This document shows positions 1-6,495 of a stretch of DNA of 7,947 bases, piece by piece. The notes beneath the pieces were generated by a model that was not told the origin of the DNA, did no database searches, and saw nothing but the letters and a program-made list of their open reading frames with translations. Every line of letters starts with the position of its first letter. The first letter of the stretch is position 1. The position numbers were made by a program, and so were the translations under genes. This DNA is from an uncultured Oscillospiraceae bacterium (GTDB lineage Bacteria; Bacillota; Clostridia; Oscillospirales; Acutalibacteraceae), in assembly GCA_958451705.1 (NCBI GenBank), contig CAUDRD010000064.1, forward strand, positions 1 through 7,947, written 5' to 3'.

Positions 1-296
1 CCTCCGATTGCCGCCCAAAACCACTTTGACTTATTTTTGCGAAAAATAAGCACAATGGCTATGAGCAGAGGCCAAATATAGAGATAGCTTATCCACCACA
101 TTCCAAAACCGTAAGTTATACCTTCAAGAAGTATAAATGCGGCAGTTATCGGAAACACCAATTTAGGAAAATATAGAGTATACAAAATCAGAAGAAGCGC
201 ACACAGATGAATATTCGGAAGAGGTGACAAAACCACCTGCTGTAAATACAGTATGGCGGTAAGAAAAGCTGAAACCGCAATTTCCCGTATTTTCAT
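1..296 (-). CDS. ECF transporter S-component-like membrane protein (partial, C-terminus off the left edge)
   Basis: Only the first 98 residues are in the window; the frame is open to base 1. The product is very hydrophobic: a short basic start (MKIREIAVSAF), then about three membrane-spanning stretches (roughly residues 5-25, 30-62 as a helix pair, and 66-86), ending in a basic cluster RKNKSKW near residues 86-92. Motifs LPNIH (26-30), LLEGITYGFG (57-66) and MWWISYLYIW (66-75) are like small integral membrane proteins annotated as ECF transporter S-components, the substrate-binding subunits of energy-coupling factor vitamin or metal importers. The ATG overlaps the TGA of the DUF4430 gene by one base (TGATG) and has a good ribosome site (AAGGAAGGA, 5 nt upstream), so the two are translationally coupled. 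Pairing with DUF4430 supports an uptake role. The substrate cannot be read, and no energizing EcfA/T gene is visible. The family call rests on resemblance of a partial protein. Confidence 0.68.
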   Translation of the reverse strand, partial: MKIREIAVSAFLTAILYLQQVVLSPLPNIHLCALLLILYTLYFPKLVFPITAAFILLEGITYGFGMWWISYLYIWPLLIAIVLIFRKNKSKWFWAAIG

Positions 297-691
297 CAAT
301 ATCCTTCCTTGAGTGTAAGCTCAAAGGTATCGCCGTCAGCTATGGGAGTTGAATCGGCGCCTGTCATAACATCGGCTCCGCCCTTTGTTATGCACCACCA
401 CTGCTGCTTTGAGTCGTCGGCTTTTATGGAGTCAACGGTAGTTATAAAAAGTCCGTACTGGCTGTCTTCTCCCTCAATTAATCCCTCTTCCTTAAGGGCA
501 TCACCTAAAAACTCTGCATCGGTTTTAATTTCGTGGGTTTTAGAGTAATCGGGAGCCACAACCTCAACTGTTACGGTTTTACTTCCCTCACTTGTCTCAG
601 GACGTCCAAAGGCAAAATAAATTCCTGCAAATACTGCAACAGCCGCCACAAGAGCCACAACTGCAATAATAATTTTCTTTTTCTCTTTCAT
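296..691 (-). CDS. Membrane-anchored DUF4430 (transcobalamin C-terminal-like) protein
   Basis: The protein has 131 residues. Residues 1-6 are basic (MKEKKK), 7-28 form one hydrophobic anchor, and the rest is extracytoplasmic. There is no lipobox cysteine, so this is an uncleaved or weakly cleaved anchor, not a lipoprotein. Residues 39-131 match the DUF4430 pattern: a beta-rich start (TVTVEVV), the segment FLGDALKEEGLIEGE (61-75), YGLFITTVDSI (79-89), QQWWCITKGG (96-105) and a closing IADGDTFELTL (117-127). DUF4430 resembles the C-terminal domain of cobalamin-binding transcobalamin and is often found beside ECF-type S-components, as here, which suggests an accessory ligand-capture role. Ligand binding is inferred. 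The start was chosen at the ATG at 691, which has GAGGTG 6 nt upstream. A longer frame begins at a GTG at 700, but that GTG lies inside the ribosome site. The gene opens a two-gene unit with the S-component gene. Confidence 0.85.
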   Translation of the reverse strand: MKEKKKIIIAVVALVAAVAVFAGIYFAFGRPETSEGSKTVTVEVVAPDYSKTHEIKTDAEFLGDALKEEGLIEGEDSQYGLFITTVDSIKADDSKQQWWCITKGGADVMTGADSTPIADGDTFELTLKEGY

Positions 692-725
692 TTTCAACAC
701 CTCATTAAAAATTTTTTACATATTG

Positions 726-731
726 ATTATA
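726..731 (-). promoter_or_regulatory. -10 box of the DUF4430/S-component unit
   Basis: A perfect TATAAT lies on the minus strand 34 bases before the DUF4430 ATG. It predicts a leader of roughly 28 nt, too short for a vitamin riboswitch. No good -35 is at the standard spacing; TTGCAG lies 20 nt upstream. It is therefore a plausible but weakly defined sigma-A promoter. Confidence 0.5.
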
Positions 732-804
732 CAATATTTCTTCGGCAAGAACTGCAAAAAATTTAAAATCTTTTGCACTTTCTCCTTTTTAAATTACTTA
801 AAAT

Positions 805-832
805 TTGTATTTGAGCTTTTTTGTGGTAAAAT
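805..832 (+). promoter_or_regulatory. Extended -10 promoter of the patatin/amidohydrolase operon
   Basis: The -35 hexamer TTGTAT (805-810) is followed by a 16-nt spacer and the -10 hexamer TAAAAT (827-832), preceded by TGG, which gives an extended TGn-10 element. Transcription would start near 839, leaving about 50 nt before the patatin ATG. It is divergent from the DUF4430 promoter about 80 bp away; the bases between are AT-rich with no clear operator. Confidence 0.6.
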
Positions 833-888
833 ATTTCCTACAGCGAAAAATCAGTTTTAATTAAATTCAGATAAAAGAGGCTTAAAAA

Positions 889-1755
889 ATGGAAAAAACA
901 GGACTTGTACTTGAAGGCGGCGGTCTCAGAGGAGTTTTTACCGCCGGCGTATGCGATCTTTTTCTCGAAAAAGGCGTACACTTTGATAACTGCATAGGCG
1001 TTTCCGCAGGCTCCTGCCACGCTTGCAGCTTTTTGTCAAACCAGCACGGCAGAGCTTACAGCGTAACTGTCGATTACCTTGACAGAAAAGAATTTATAAG
1101 TATGGAAAATCTTATTAAAACCGGCGACCTTTTCGGTCCGAAAATGATTTACCACGATATTCCGGAAAAGCTTTATCCCATAGATAATGAGGCTTTTAAA
1201 AAGAACGGCACCGCCTTTTATGCCACTGTCACTAACTGCATTACAGGAGAGGCCGAATATAAAAGAGTGAAAGATCTTTTTAAGGATGTTGAATACGTTC
1301 ACGCTTCAAGCTCTCTTCCCCTTGTTTCAAAAGAAGTGTTTTTTGACGGTATCCCCTATCTTGACGGCGGAATAGCCGACTCTATACCAATTAAAAAATC
1401 AATTGAAATGGGCTGCACAAAAAATGTTGTGGTACTCACTCAGCCGGAAGGCTTTATAAAACAAAAGACCCGTGCATTGCCCCTCGTTGAAAGAGCATAC
1501 AAAAGATATCCTGAAATGGTAAAAGCGGTGGCACAAAGACATATTGTATATAACGAAACCCTTCAGTATATATATGAGCTTGAAAAAAGCGGGGATATAT
1601 TTGTAATCAGGCCCGAATATCCTTTGAAAGTTAAAACCGCAGAAAAAAACAGAGATAAATTAAAAGCAGCCTATGAGCATGGCTATGAAGTAGCGAAGAA
1701 GCTTTATGAAAAAATGGCAATTTATCTTGAAGAAAGCAGCGCTCAGGCAGTTTAA
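889..1755 (+). CDS. Patatin-like phospholipase, YjjU type
   Basis: The product has 288 residues, the usual length for bacterial YjjU-type patatins, and no signal peptide or membrane segment, so it should be cytoplasmic. All patatin catalytic elements are visible: the glycine-rich oxyanion loop GGGLRG (10-15), the nucleophile elbow GVSAGS (37-42) with Ser39, and the DGG motif (159-161) with Asp159, which completes the Ser-Asp dyad. The family hydrolyses acyl esters of lipids (phospholipase A or lipid acyl hydrolase activity); the actual substrate is unknown. The last 40 residues are highly charged and helical. The ATG has AAGAGG 8 nt upstream. The gene is first in an operon: its TAA at 1753-1755 abuts the ribosome site of the amidohydrolase gene, with 13 bases between stop and start. 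A role in lipid turnover is inferred from the family only. Confidence 0.9.
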   Translation: MEKTGLVLEGGGLRGVFTAGVCDLFLEKGVHFDNCIGVSAGSCHACSFLSNQHGRAYSVTVDYLDRKEFISMENLIKTGDLFGPKMIYHDIPEKLYPIDNEAFKKNGTAFYATVTNCITGEAEYKRVKDLFKDVEYVHASSSLPLVSKEVFFDGIPYLDGGIADSIPIKKSIEMGCTKNVVVLTQPEGFIKQKTRALPLVERAYKRYPEMVKAVAQRHIVYNETLQYIYELEKSGDIFVIRPEYPLKVKTAEKNRDKLKAAYEHGYEVAKKLYEKMAIYLEESSAQAV

Positions 1756-1768
1756 AAGGAGAAGAAAA

Positions 1769-3373
1769 ATGAAAACTCTCTATTACGGCGGAAACATTAT
1801 CACAATGGAAGACAAAGTCTCTCCTGAAGCTGTACTTGAGGAAGACGGAGTTATTGCGGGAACCGGCGCCTTTGAAGAGCTTAAAAATAAAGCCGGAAGT
1901 GACGTTTCTTATTACGACCTTAAAGGACAAACTCTCATGCCTGCGTTTATAGACTCCCACAGCCATTTTATCTCCGCCGCATTTTCTTTTTTACAGGTGC
2001 CTTTAGGAGATGCAGAATCCTTTGAAGATATTAAAAATAAAATTTCCGATTTTATAAAAAACAATAATATCCCGAAAGGCTCATGGATTACCGGCAAAGG
2101 CTACGACCAAAACTGTCTTATTGAAAAGGAACATCCCACTAAAGAGATTTTGGACGCTGCCGCACCTTTTAATCCCGTTGTAATAGAGCACGTTTCCGGT
2201 CATATGGGCGTTTTCAGTTCCCTGGCTCTTAAAGAGCTTTGCATTGATGAAAGCACTCCCTGCCCCGAAGGCGGAAAAATCGCAAAAAACGAGAAGGGAA
2301 TAACAGGCTTTATGGAAGAGAGCGCATTTATCACCTTTCAGAAAAAGGTTCCCATGCCAAAGCCTGATGATTTTATAAAGGCATGCCGCAAGGGACAAAT
2401 GCTTTACGCTTCCTACGGTATAACCTACGTTCAGGAGGGGTTTTTTGCAAAGGAAATGATTCCACTGTATAAAGGCTTTCTGCAAAGCGGAGAGATGTAC
2501 CTTAACATTACTGCATACAGCGATATAGGAGCAGAAAAAGAGGTTTTCGCTTTAGAAAGTGAAGCGAAAAAAACAAAAAGCCCCTTTAAAGTAGGCGGAT
2601 ATAAAATCTTTCTGGACGGTTCACCTCAAGGCAAAACCGCATGGCTAACAAAGCCCTATGAGGGTGAAACCTTTTGCGGATACGGCACAATGAAAGATGA
2701 ACAGGTAACATCGGCTCTACTTAAAGCCATGGAAGAGGAAAAACAGCTTCTTGCCCACTGTAACGGCGACGCAGCTGCTCAGCAGCTTCTAAACTGCGCA
2801 GAAAAGGCCTGTAAAATTTATGAGGAAAGCCACGGCTCTTCCGGCAAAGAACCTCTCAAAAAAATCAGGCCTGTTATTATTCACGCACAGCTTATCCGTG
2901 AGGATCAGCTTAAAAAGGCCGCAGAGCTCGGATTTACACCGTCATTTTTCATCTACCACATTTCACACTGGGGAGAAGTTCACCTTAAAAATTTAGGTAT
3001 GGAAAGAGCGTCAAAGCTAAGCCCTGTTAGAACGGCAATTAAATATAAGCTTCCCTTTACTTTTCACCAGGATACCCCTGTAACCCCTCCCGATATGCTT
3101 AAAACGGTACAGTGCGCTGTTTTGAGAAAGACGGAAAAGGGGCGAACTCTCGGTGAAGATGAAAAAATCACAGTTTATGAAGCTCTGAAAGGAGTTACCG
3201 TAAACGCCGCAAGACAGTATTTCGAGGAAGATATCAGAGGAAGTATTAAAAAGGGCAAGAAAGCGGATTTTGTAATTCTTTCGGAAAACCCTTTGGAAAT
3301 TAACCCCGAAAGCCTCGATAAAATAAAAATAGTCAAAACCGTTAAAAACGGCAAAGAAATTTATACAGCATAA
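1769..3373 (+). CDS. YtcJ-type amidohydrolase (amidohydrolase family 3)
   Basis: The product is a 534-residue cytoplasmic metal-dependent hydrolase of the amidohydrolase superfamily, close to the usual YtcJ-type length. It has a small N-terminal beta domain (about 1-55), a TIM-barrel core, and a closing beta domain with KKGKKADFVILSENP (494-508). Likely metal and active-site residues are His64 and His66 in the HxH strand motif (IDSHSHF), Lys279 in GGYKIFLDGS as a possible bridging residue, His330 in LLAHCNGD, His372 in VIIHAQLI and Asp435 in FHQDTPV. Members cleave amide or similar C-N bonds of varied compounds; the substrate is not predictable here. The ATG at 1769 was chosen because AAGGAG sits 7 nt upstream; a longer in-frame start at 1706 would lie inside the patatin gene without a ribosome site. 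It is the second gene of the patatin operon, with a strong terminator just after the stop. Confidence 0.9.
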   Translation: MKTLYYGGNIITMEDKVSPEAVLEEDGVIAGTGAFEELKNKAGSDVSYYDLKGQTLMPAFIDSHSHFISAAFSFLQVPLGDAESFEDIKNKISDFIKNNNIPKGSWITGKGYDQNCLIEKEHPTKEILDAAAPFNPVVIEHVSGHMGVFSSLALKELCIDESTPCPEGGKIAKNEKGITGFMEESAFITFQKKVPMPKPDDFIKACRKGQMLYASYGITYVQEGFFAKEMIPLYKGFLQSGEMYLNITAYSDIGAEKEVFALESEAKKTKSPFKVGGYKIFLDGSPQGKTAWLTKPYEGETFCGYGTMKDEQVTSALLKAMEEEKQLLAHCNGDAAAQQLLNCAEKACKIYEESHGSSGKEPLKKIRPVIIHAQLIREDQLKKAAELGFTPSFFIYHISHWGEVHLKNLGMERASKLSPVRTAIKYKLPFTFHQDTPVTPPDMLKTVQCAVLRKTEKGRTLGEDEKITVYEALKGVTVNAARQYFEEDIRGSIKKGKKADFVILSENPLEINPESLDKIKIVKTVKNGKEIYTA

Positions 3374-3379
3374 TAACTA

Positions 3380-3416
3380 AATGCATCCGTCTTTTTTCTT
3401 AGGCGGATGCATTTTT
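3380..3416 (+). terminator. Rho-independent terminator of the patatin/amidohydrolase operon
   Basis: The arms 3380-3391 and 3402-3413 pair over 12 bp with one G-T wobble (core ATGCATCCG / CGGATGCAT), around a 10-nt T-rich loop, and run into TTTTT (3412-3416). The hairpin begins 7 nt after the amidohydrolase stop codon. Confidence 0.9.
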
Positions 3417-3519
3417 CAGCTTCATATATGAGAAAAACAGGAAAATCAATACATAAATAGCGGTTAATAAAGGACATTCATACTTCTAAATCGGAAAGTT
3501 TTTGATATTTGCAATAAAA

Positions 3520-3545
3520 TTTACTCTGCAAACGAAAAGAGTAAA
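3520..3545 (-). terminator. Weak hairpin, possible back-up terminator
   Basis: TTTACTCT (3520-3527) and AGAGTAAA (3538-3545) form an 8-bp stem with a 10-nt loop. On the minus strand it runs into TTTTATT. The stem has few GC pairs, so it is weak. It lies downstream of the main DUF4097 terminator. The rest of the 3417-3588 spacer is AT-rich with nothing else I can support. Confidence 0.3.
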
Positions 3546-3580
3546 AATAAAATGATTAATAAGAAATAAAGTGAAAAAAT

Positions 3581-3628
3581 GTAAAACCAAAACGGTGCCC
3601 GAGAAACTAACCCTCGAACACCGTTTTT
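3581..3628 (-). terminator. Terminator of the DUF4097 gene (structurally bidirectional)
   Basis: AAAACGGTG (3589-3597) pairs with CACCGTTTT (3619-3627), with an inner CGAG/CTCG extension (3600-3603 / 3613-3616) beyond a symmetric 2-nt internal loop. On the minus strand the stem ends in CCGTTTTGGTTTTAC; on the plus strand it ends in TTTTT. It begins about 30 nt after the DUF4097 stop and separates it from the convergent plus-strand operon. Confidence 0.75.
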
Positions 3629-3657
3629 ACAATCTAATTACTATTTTTAAAACTTAA

Positions 3658-4521
3658 TCATCCTTCAAAATTAATGTCTATTCTGCCGATTCCACCGCTT
3701 ACGGTTATGGTTTTATCTCCGTTTTCTGCCGGAGCGTCCTCTCCCTCAACTGTCTGCCATGAGCCGTCATTTCCATAGGCAGAGCCGTCAACAAACAGGG
3801 GTCTGAGAGGTGAATTTGCAGTTATTGTATATTCCTCACGGCTTGCGGTACTGTCAAGGCGCATGGCTCCTATACCGCCTGTAACATTTACCGTATCTCC
3901 GAGATTTCCTTTAATGACGGAATAGCCCATTCCACCCGTTACATTGAGGCTCTCGGTAAAGCTTACATTATCCGCAGAAAACTTTCCCGCTCCGCAGTAA
4001 AGCTTACCTGTGGAAGCCGAAACACCGTTTATACTTACAGCTCCCGCACCCTGATGTACGCTTAAATTGCCGCATACGGCATTGGTCACATTTAACACGC
4101 CGGCTCCGATAGTTATATTAAGCTCCTTGGGAAAACCGTCTTTGGGAAGTGTAAGAAGCAGTTCGTGGGTTGTTCCTCCGCCGCTGAATGTTTCCCCGGC
4201 AACAGAGGGAGAATATTTTACCGTAAAAGTATCCTCCGTCTTTTTTGTCTCCAGCCAGTTCTGGTTTATATTTCGCACTTCAAATGAAAATTCCTCACCG
4301 GATACTACAGTTAATGATCCTATATCAGCAGTTATATTTATGGTCTCATAAGGGTTCGAACCGGAGGAATTTTTCTTTGTTTCATCAGCGGTTACAGATG
4401 ACTGAGTTTTCTGTCCATCGTTCTTCTTAGATGAAGAAGCGGTGTCGCTGTCATTTTCTCCGCAGCCTGCAAGGGCAAAGACAAATAAAATCGCCAGTAA
4501 ACTCGCAATAATTTTCTTCAT
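3658..4521 (-). CDS. DUF4097-like lipoprotein with glycine-turn beta repeats
   Basis: The product has 287 residues. A lipoprotein signal peptide ends in the lipobox LAGC with lipidated Cys20. A Ser/Lys/Asp-rich linker (about 21-57) would tether the protein to the outer face of the membrane. From about 60 to 287 it is nearly all beta: short strands joined at a G-x-G turn recur at 139-141, 158-160, 177-179, 197-199, 216-218 and 277-279, mostly 19-20 residues apart. This is typical of DUF4097 (the putative adhesin family), which forms a solenoid-like sheet. The molecular role is unknown; DUF4097 proteins are often tied to envelope function, which is established only loosely. The ATG at 4521 has AGGAGG 6 nt upstream; a GTG at 4536 in the same frame overlaps that ribosome site and is rejected. 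It has its own promoter and terminator. Confidence 0.82.
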   Translation of the reverse strand: MKKIIASLLAILFVFALAGCGENDSDTASSSKKNDGQKTQSSVTADETKKNSSGSNPYETINITADIGSLTVVSGEEFSFEVRNINQNWLETKKTEDTFTVKYSPSVAGETFSGGGTTHELLLTLPKDGFPKELNITIGAGVLNVTNAVCGNLSVHQGAGAVSINGVSASTGKLYCGAGKFSADNVSFTESLNVTGGMGYSVIKGNLGDTVNVTGGIGAMRLDSTASREEYTITANSPLRPLFVDGSAYGNDGSWQTVEGEDAPAENGDKTITVSGGIGRIDINFEG

Positions 4522-4541
4522 ATTAAACCTCCTCACTGTAA

Positions 4542-4575
4542 ATTATAACTTATCACACAGAAAAATTTTTGTCAA
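4542..4575 (-). promoter_or_regulatory. Promoter region of the DUF4097 lipoprotein gene
   Basis: The minus strand has a perfect -35 TTGACA (4570-4575) and a perfect -10 TATAAT (4542-4547), but they are 22 nt apart. An alternative is TTGACA with TAAGTT at 17 nt, preceded by TGA as an extended -10. Which -10 is used cannot be settled from the sequence. The -35 lies within a 13-bp inverted repeat (4569-4581). Confidence 0.55.
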
Positions 4576-4581
4576 TGACAA
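4569..4581. repeat. Perfect 6-bp inverted repeat over the -35 box
   Basis: TTGTCA-A-TGACAA is a perfect dyad with a one-base centre. It overlaps the -35 of the DUF4097 promoter, which is where a repressor or activator dimer could bind. I do not recognise it as the site of a known regulator. Confidence 0.5.
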
Positions 4582-4606
4582 TAAATTAAGCCATACTTAT
4601 ATACAG

Positions 4607-4646
4607 AAAAATCTCCGTACATACTCATCTGATTTATGTACGGAGA
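4607..4646 (-). terminator. Rho-independent terminator of the small lipoprotein gene
   Basis: A perfect 12-bp stem (TCTCCGTACATA 4612-4623 with TATGTACGGAGA 4635-4646) has an 11-nt loop and, on the minus strand, runs into TTTTT (4607-4611). It begins 18 nt after the small lipoprotein stop and insulates the DUF4097 promoter just beyond it. Confidence 0.92.
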
Positions 4647-4664
4647 AAAGCTTTAATTATTCAC

Positions 4665-5090
4665 TCAGCCCTGAAGTATACATTTATTGCCGTCGTTATC
4701 AGTGATTTCTACTCCTTGTATAAATTTCATGCTGTTTATCTCACTTACACTCTTACCAGATGTATTGAATATCATTGAGCCCTTTACGGTAATTTCCGTA
4801 CCGCTGTTTTCAACTGTTTCATCACCGTTTTCTATGACAAGTTTTTTGTATTCCTCATTTACAACTACTTCCTGCTTTTTTACATTTGCTATATCCTCAG
4901 CGGTACCGCTTATTGTAAGAGTATATGAAACTTTTACCTTATCAGTGCTGTTTGCCTCCGCTGCACCTAAGCTTACAACGCTGTTCAAAGTATATTTACC
5001 TGAAATATCGGTTTTGTCTCCAAATAAACCGCATCCACTGAAAGCAAAAATTATAACCACTGCCATAATTGCTGAAACTACTTTTTTCAT
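4665..5090 (-). CDS. Small lipoprotein of unknown function
   Basis: The product has 141 residues. A typical lipoprotein signal peptide (MKKVVSAIMAVVIIFAFSGC) gives Cys20 as the lipidation site, so it should be anchored to the outer face of the membrane. The mature part is short and beta-rich: ISGKYTLNSVVSL (29-41), a likely strand SYTLTISG (55-62), LVIENG (84-89), and ITVKGSMIF (100-108). The opening GKYTL resembles the first strand of small beta-barrel or lipocalin-like lipoproteins, but I cannot assign a family. Besides Cys20 the only cysteine is Cys137 near the end. The ATG at 5090 has GGAAGG 8 nt upstream; a GTG at 5099 in frame is too close to that site. It is a single-gene unit with its own extended -10 promoter and strong terminator. 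The neighbouring DUF4097 gene also encodes a lipoprotein, but shared function is only a guess. Confidence 0.8.
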   Translation of the reverse strand: MKKVVSAIMAVVIIFAFSGCGLFGDKTDISGKYTLNSVVSLGAAEANSTDKVKVSYTLTISGTAEDIANVKKQEVVVNEEYKKLVIENGDETVENSGTEITVKGSMIFNTSGKSVSEINSMKFIQGVEITDNDGNKCILQG

Positions 5091-5112
5091 AGAATACACC
5101 TTCCGTTTACAT

Positions 5113-5127
5113 ATTACTTTTAGTAAT
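5113..5127. repeat. Inverted repeat over the small lipoprotein transcription start
   Basis: ATTACT-TTT-AGTAAT is a perfect 6-bp dyad that touches the last bases of the -10 box and covers the predicted start site near 5119. Its position suits a repressor operator. It is AT-rich and could be chance. Confidence 0.4.
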
Positions 5128-5155
5128 TATATCACATAGTATTCCTTTAAGTAAA
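5126..5155 (-). promoter_or_regulatory. Extended -10 promoter of the small lipoprotein gene
   Basis: On the minus strand, TTTACT (5150-5155, four of six -35 bases) is followed by an 18-nt spacer and TATAAT (5126-5131). TGA precedes the -10, giving the full extended element TGATATAAT. Transcription would start near 5119, about 30 nt before the ATG. Confidence 0.72.
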
Positions 5156-5209
5156 GAAACAACTTTGATAGTCTTTGCTAAAATTATTATCCTTTTAACT
5201 CTACTATCT

Positions 5210-5234
5210 CCTAAAAGAAAAGTTAAGTTTTAGG
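5210..5234 (-). other. Hairpin downstream of the MFS gene, no U-tract
   Basis: CCTAAAA (5210-5216) pairs with TTTTAGG (5228-5234) around an 11-nt loop. It sits about 30 nt after the MFS stop, where a terminator would be expected, but on the minus strand it is followed by AGATAGTAG rather than a T run. It may slow or protect the transcript end; it is not a convincing terminator. Confidence 0.3.
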
Positions 5235-5264
5235 TCGTATATTCAGATCAGCATTTAATGAATC

Positions 5265-6467
5265 TTATATTCTCTCTCCCGTTTTCTTTTTCCACATTTT
5301 TAAACAAATTACAATTCCGACAATAAGCACCACCGGGAATATAACACCCGCTAAAATTCCGGCTTTAAGATTTTCTCCATACTTATCGGAAACAATTCCG
5401 ATTGCAGCGGGACCTATTGAGCATCCTATGTCACCGGCAAGGGCAAGGAGAGCAAAGAGAGCGGTTCCTCCAGCAGGAAGAGCTTTAGCACCCATACTGA
5501 TACTTCCAGGCCACATTATACCGACGGAAAGCCCGCAAAGGCCGCAGCCCATAAGTCCGAATACGGGATTAGAGGAAAGAGAAGCAAGAAGATAACTGAA
5601 AATACAAAGTGCGGAGCTTAAAAACATAAATGAGCCCAGCCGTATTTTTTCGCTGAATTTTCCATAAAGAAGCCTTGCAAGACCCATAAGTATAGCAAAA
5701 ACACAGGGGCCGGCAAGATCACCTACGGTTTTTGAAACTCCCAAGCCTGCCTCGGCAAAAGCGGAAGCCCACTGGCTCATAGCCTGCTCCGAAGCTCCGG
5801 AACAAACCATTAGCAGGCAGAGTATCCAAAACACTTTGTTTTTAAAAAGGTCGGAAATAGACATGGCCTTTTCCTGTTCCACGGTTCTGCTAATGGGGAC
5901 GAAGGCAAAATAAATACAGTTTGCAAGGGGTAAAAGAGCCCATACGCAGGCAAGGATTTTCCAGTTTTCTATTCCGAACACAGAGAAGAAAAGGGTACTT
6001 GCTATAATTACAAAAACGCATCCCCAGCAGTAGAAGGAGTGGAGCATACTCATGGCTGCATCCTTTTTGTCACTGGGACAGGCCTCCACAATAGGGCTTG
6101 TGATAACCTCAAGGAGTCCCCCTCCCACAGCGTAAACCGCTACGCAAAGGCAAAGTCCCACATAGGACGAAGGCATAATATCCGGAACAAAAGCAAGGGC
6201 GAAAAGTCCCACAGAACACAGAATATGCGCCGACATCACCGCCGCACGGTAGCCTATTTTATCAACAAATTTTGCCGAAACCAAATCGGTTAAAAGCTGT
6301 ATTCCGAAGTTTACAGTAACCAAAAGAGAAATTTGTTCAAAAGAAATTCCGTAATCCTTTTGAATGGTAAGATAAAGCAAAGGCAGAAAATTAACTATGG
6401 TCGCCTGAGAAATCGACGCCAAATAGCAGGCGTTCACCGTATGGGAAAAATTGTTTCTAATACTCAT
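5265..6467 (-). CDS. Major facilitator superfamily transporter, fucose-permease-like
   Basis: The product has 400 residues and the hydrophobic pattern of 12 membrane helices, the usual MFS length. The loop between helices 2 and 3 carries KFVDKIGYR (66-74), a degenerate form of the MFS motif A (GxxxDRxGRR). Residues 140-150 (SMLHSFYCWGC) and SEQAMSQW (226-233) resemble the FucP/YfkF-like branch that includes sugar permeases. A charged stretch (193-212) is the central cytoplasmic loop, and the tail KMWKKKTGERI is basic as expected for a cytoplasmic end. It probably moves a small polar solute by proton coupling; substrate and direction are unknown. The ATG at 6467 has GGGAG just upstream. It lies 61 nt after the phosphatase gene, across a terminator hairpin, with a likely promoter inside the phosphatase 3' end. 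Confidence 0.87.
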   Translation of the reverse strand: MSIRNNFSHTVNACYLASISQATIVNFLPLLYLTIQKDYGISFEQISLLVTVNFGIQLLTDLVSAKFVDKIGYRAAVMSAHILCSVGLFALAFVPDIMPSSYVGLCLCVAVYAVGGGLLEVITSPIVEACPSDKKDAAMSMLHSFYCWGCVFVIIASTLFFSVFGIENWKILACVWALLPLANCIYFAFVPISRTVEQEKAMSISDLFKNKVFWILCLLMVCSGASEQAMSQWASAFAEAGLGVSKTVGDLAGPCVFAILMGLARLLYGKFSEKIRLGSFMFLSSALCIFSYLLASLSSNPVFGLMGCGLCGLSVGIMWPGSISMGAKALPAGGTALFALLALAGDIGCSIGPAAIGIVSDKYGENLKAGILAGVIFPVVLIVGIVICLKMWKKKTGERI

Positions 6468-6495
6468 AAAGCTCTCCCTTAAGCAATTTTTTCAG

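Noticed and set aside
692..888. Possible riboswitch in the divergent intergenic region
   Set aside because: Leaders of about 28 and 50 nt are too short for a cobalamin or similar riboswitch, and no conserved element such as a B12 box is visible.
1706..1768. 21-residue N-terminal extension of the amidohydrolase into the patatin gene
   Set aside because: There is no ribosome site before 1706, the extension is basic and unlike the family start, and an ideal AAGGAG lies 7 nt before the ATG at 1769.
2081..2485. 134-codon open frame on the minus strand inside the amidohydrolase gene
   Set aside because: It is antisense to a well-supported enzyme gene, with no ribosome site or domain. Other antisense frames in the patatin, amidohydrolase and MFS genes were dismissed for the same reason.
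4687..5139. 150-codon open frame on the plus strand opposite the small lipoprotein
   Set aside because: It begins at a TTG without a ribosome site, lies wholly antisense to a gene with lipobox, promoter and terminator, and encodes no recognisable domain.
5160..5264. Alternative pairing TTAACT/AGTTAA downstream of the MFS gene, suggesting a switch with the 5210-5234 hairpin
   Set aside because: Both stems are short and AT-rich with no U-tract or downstream gene to regulate on that transcript.
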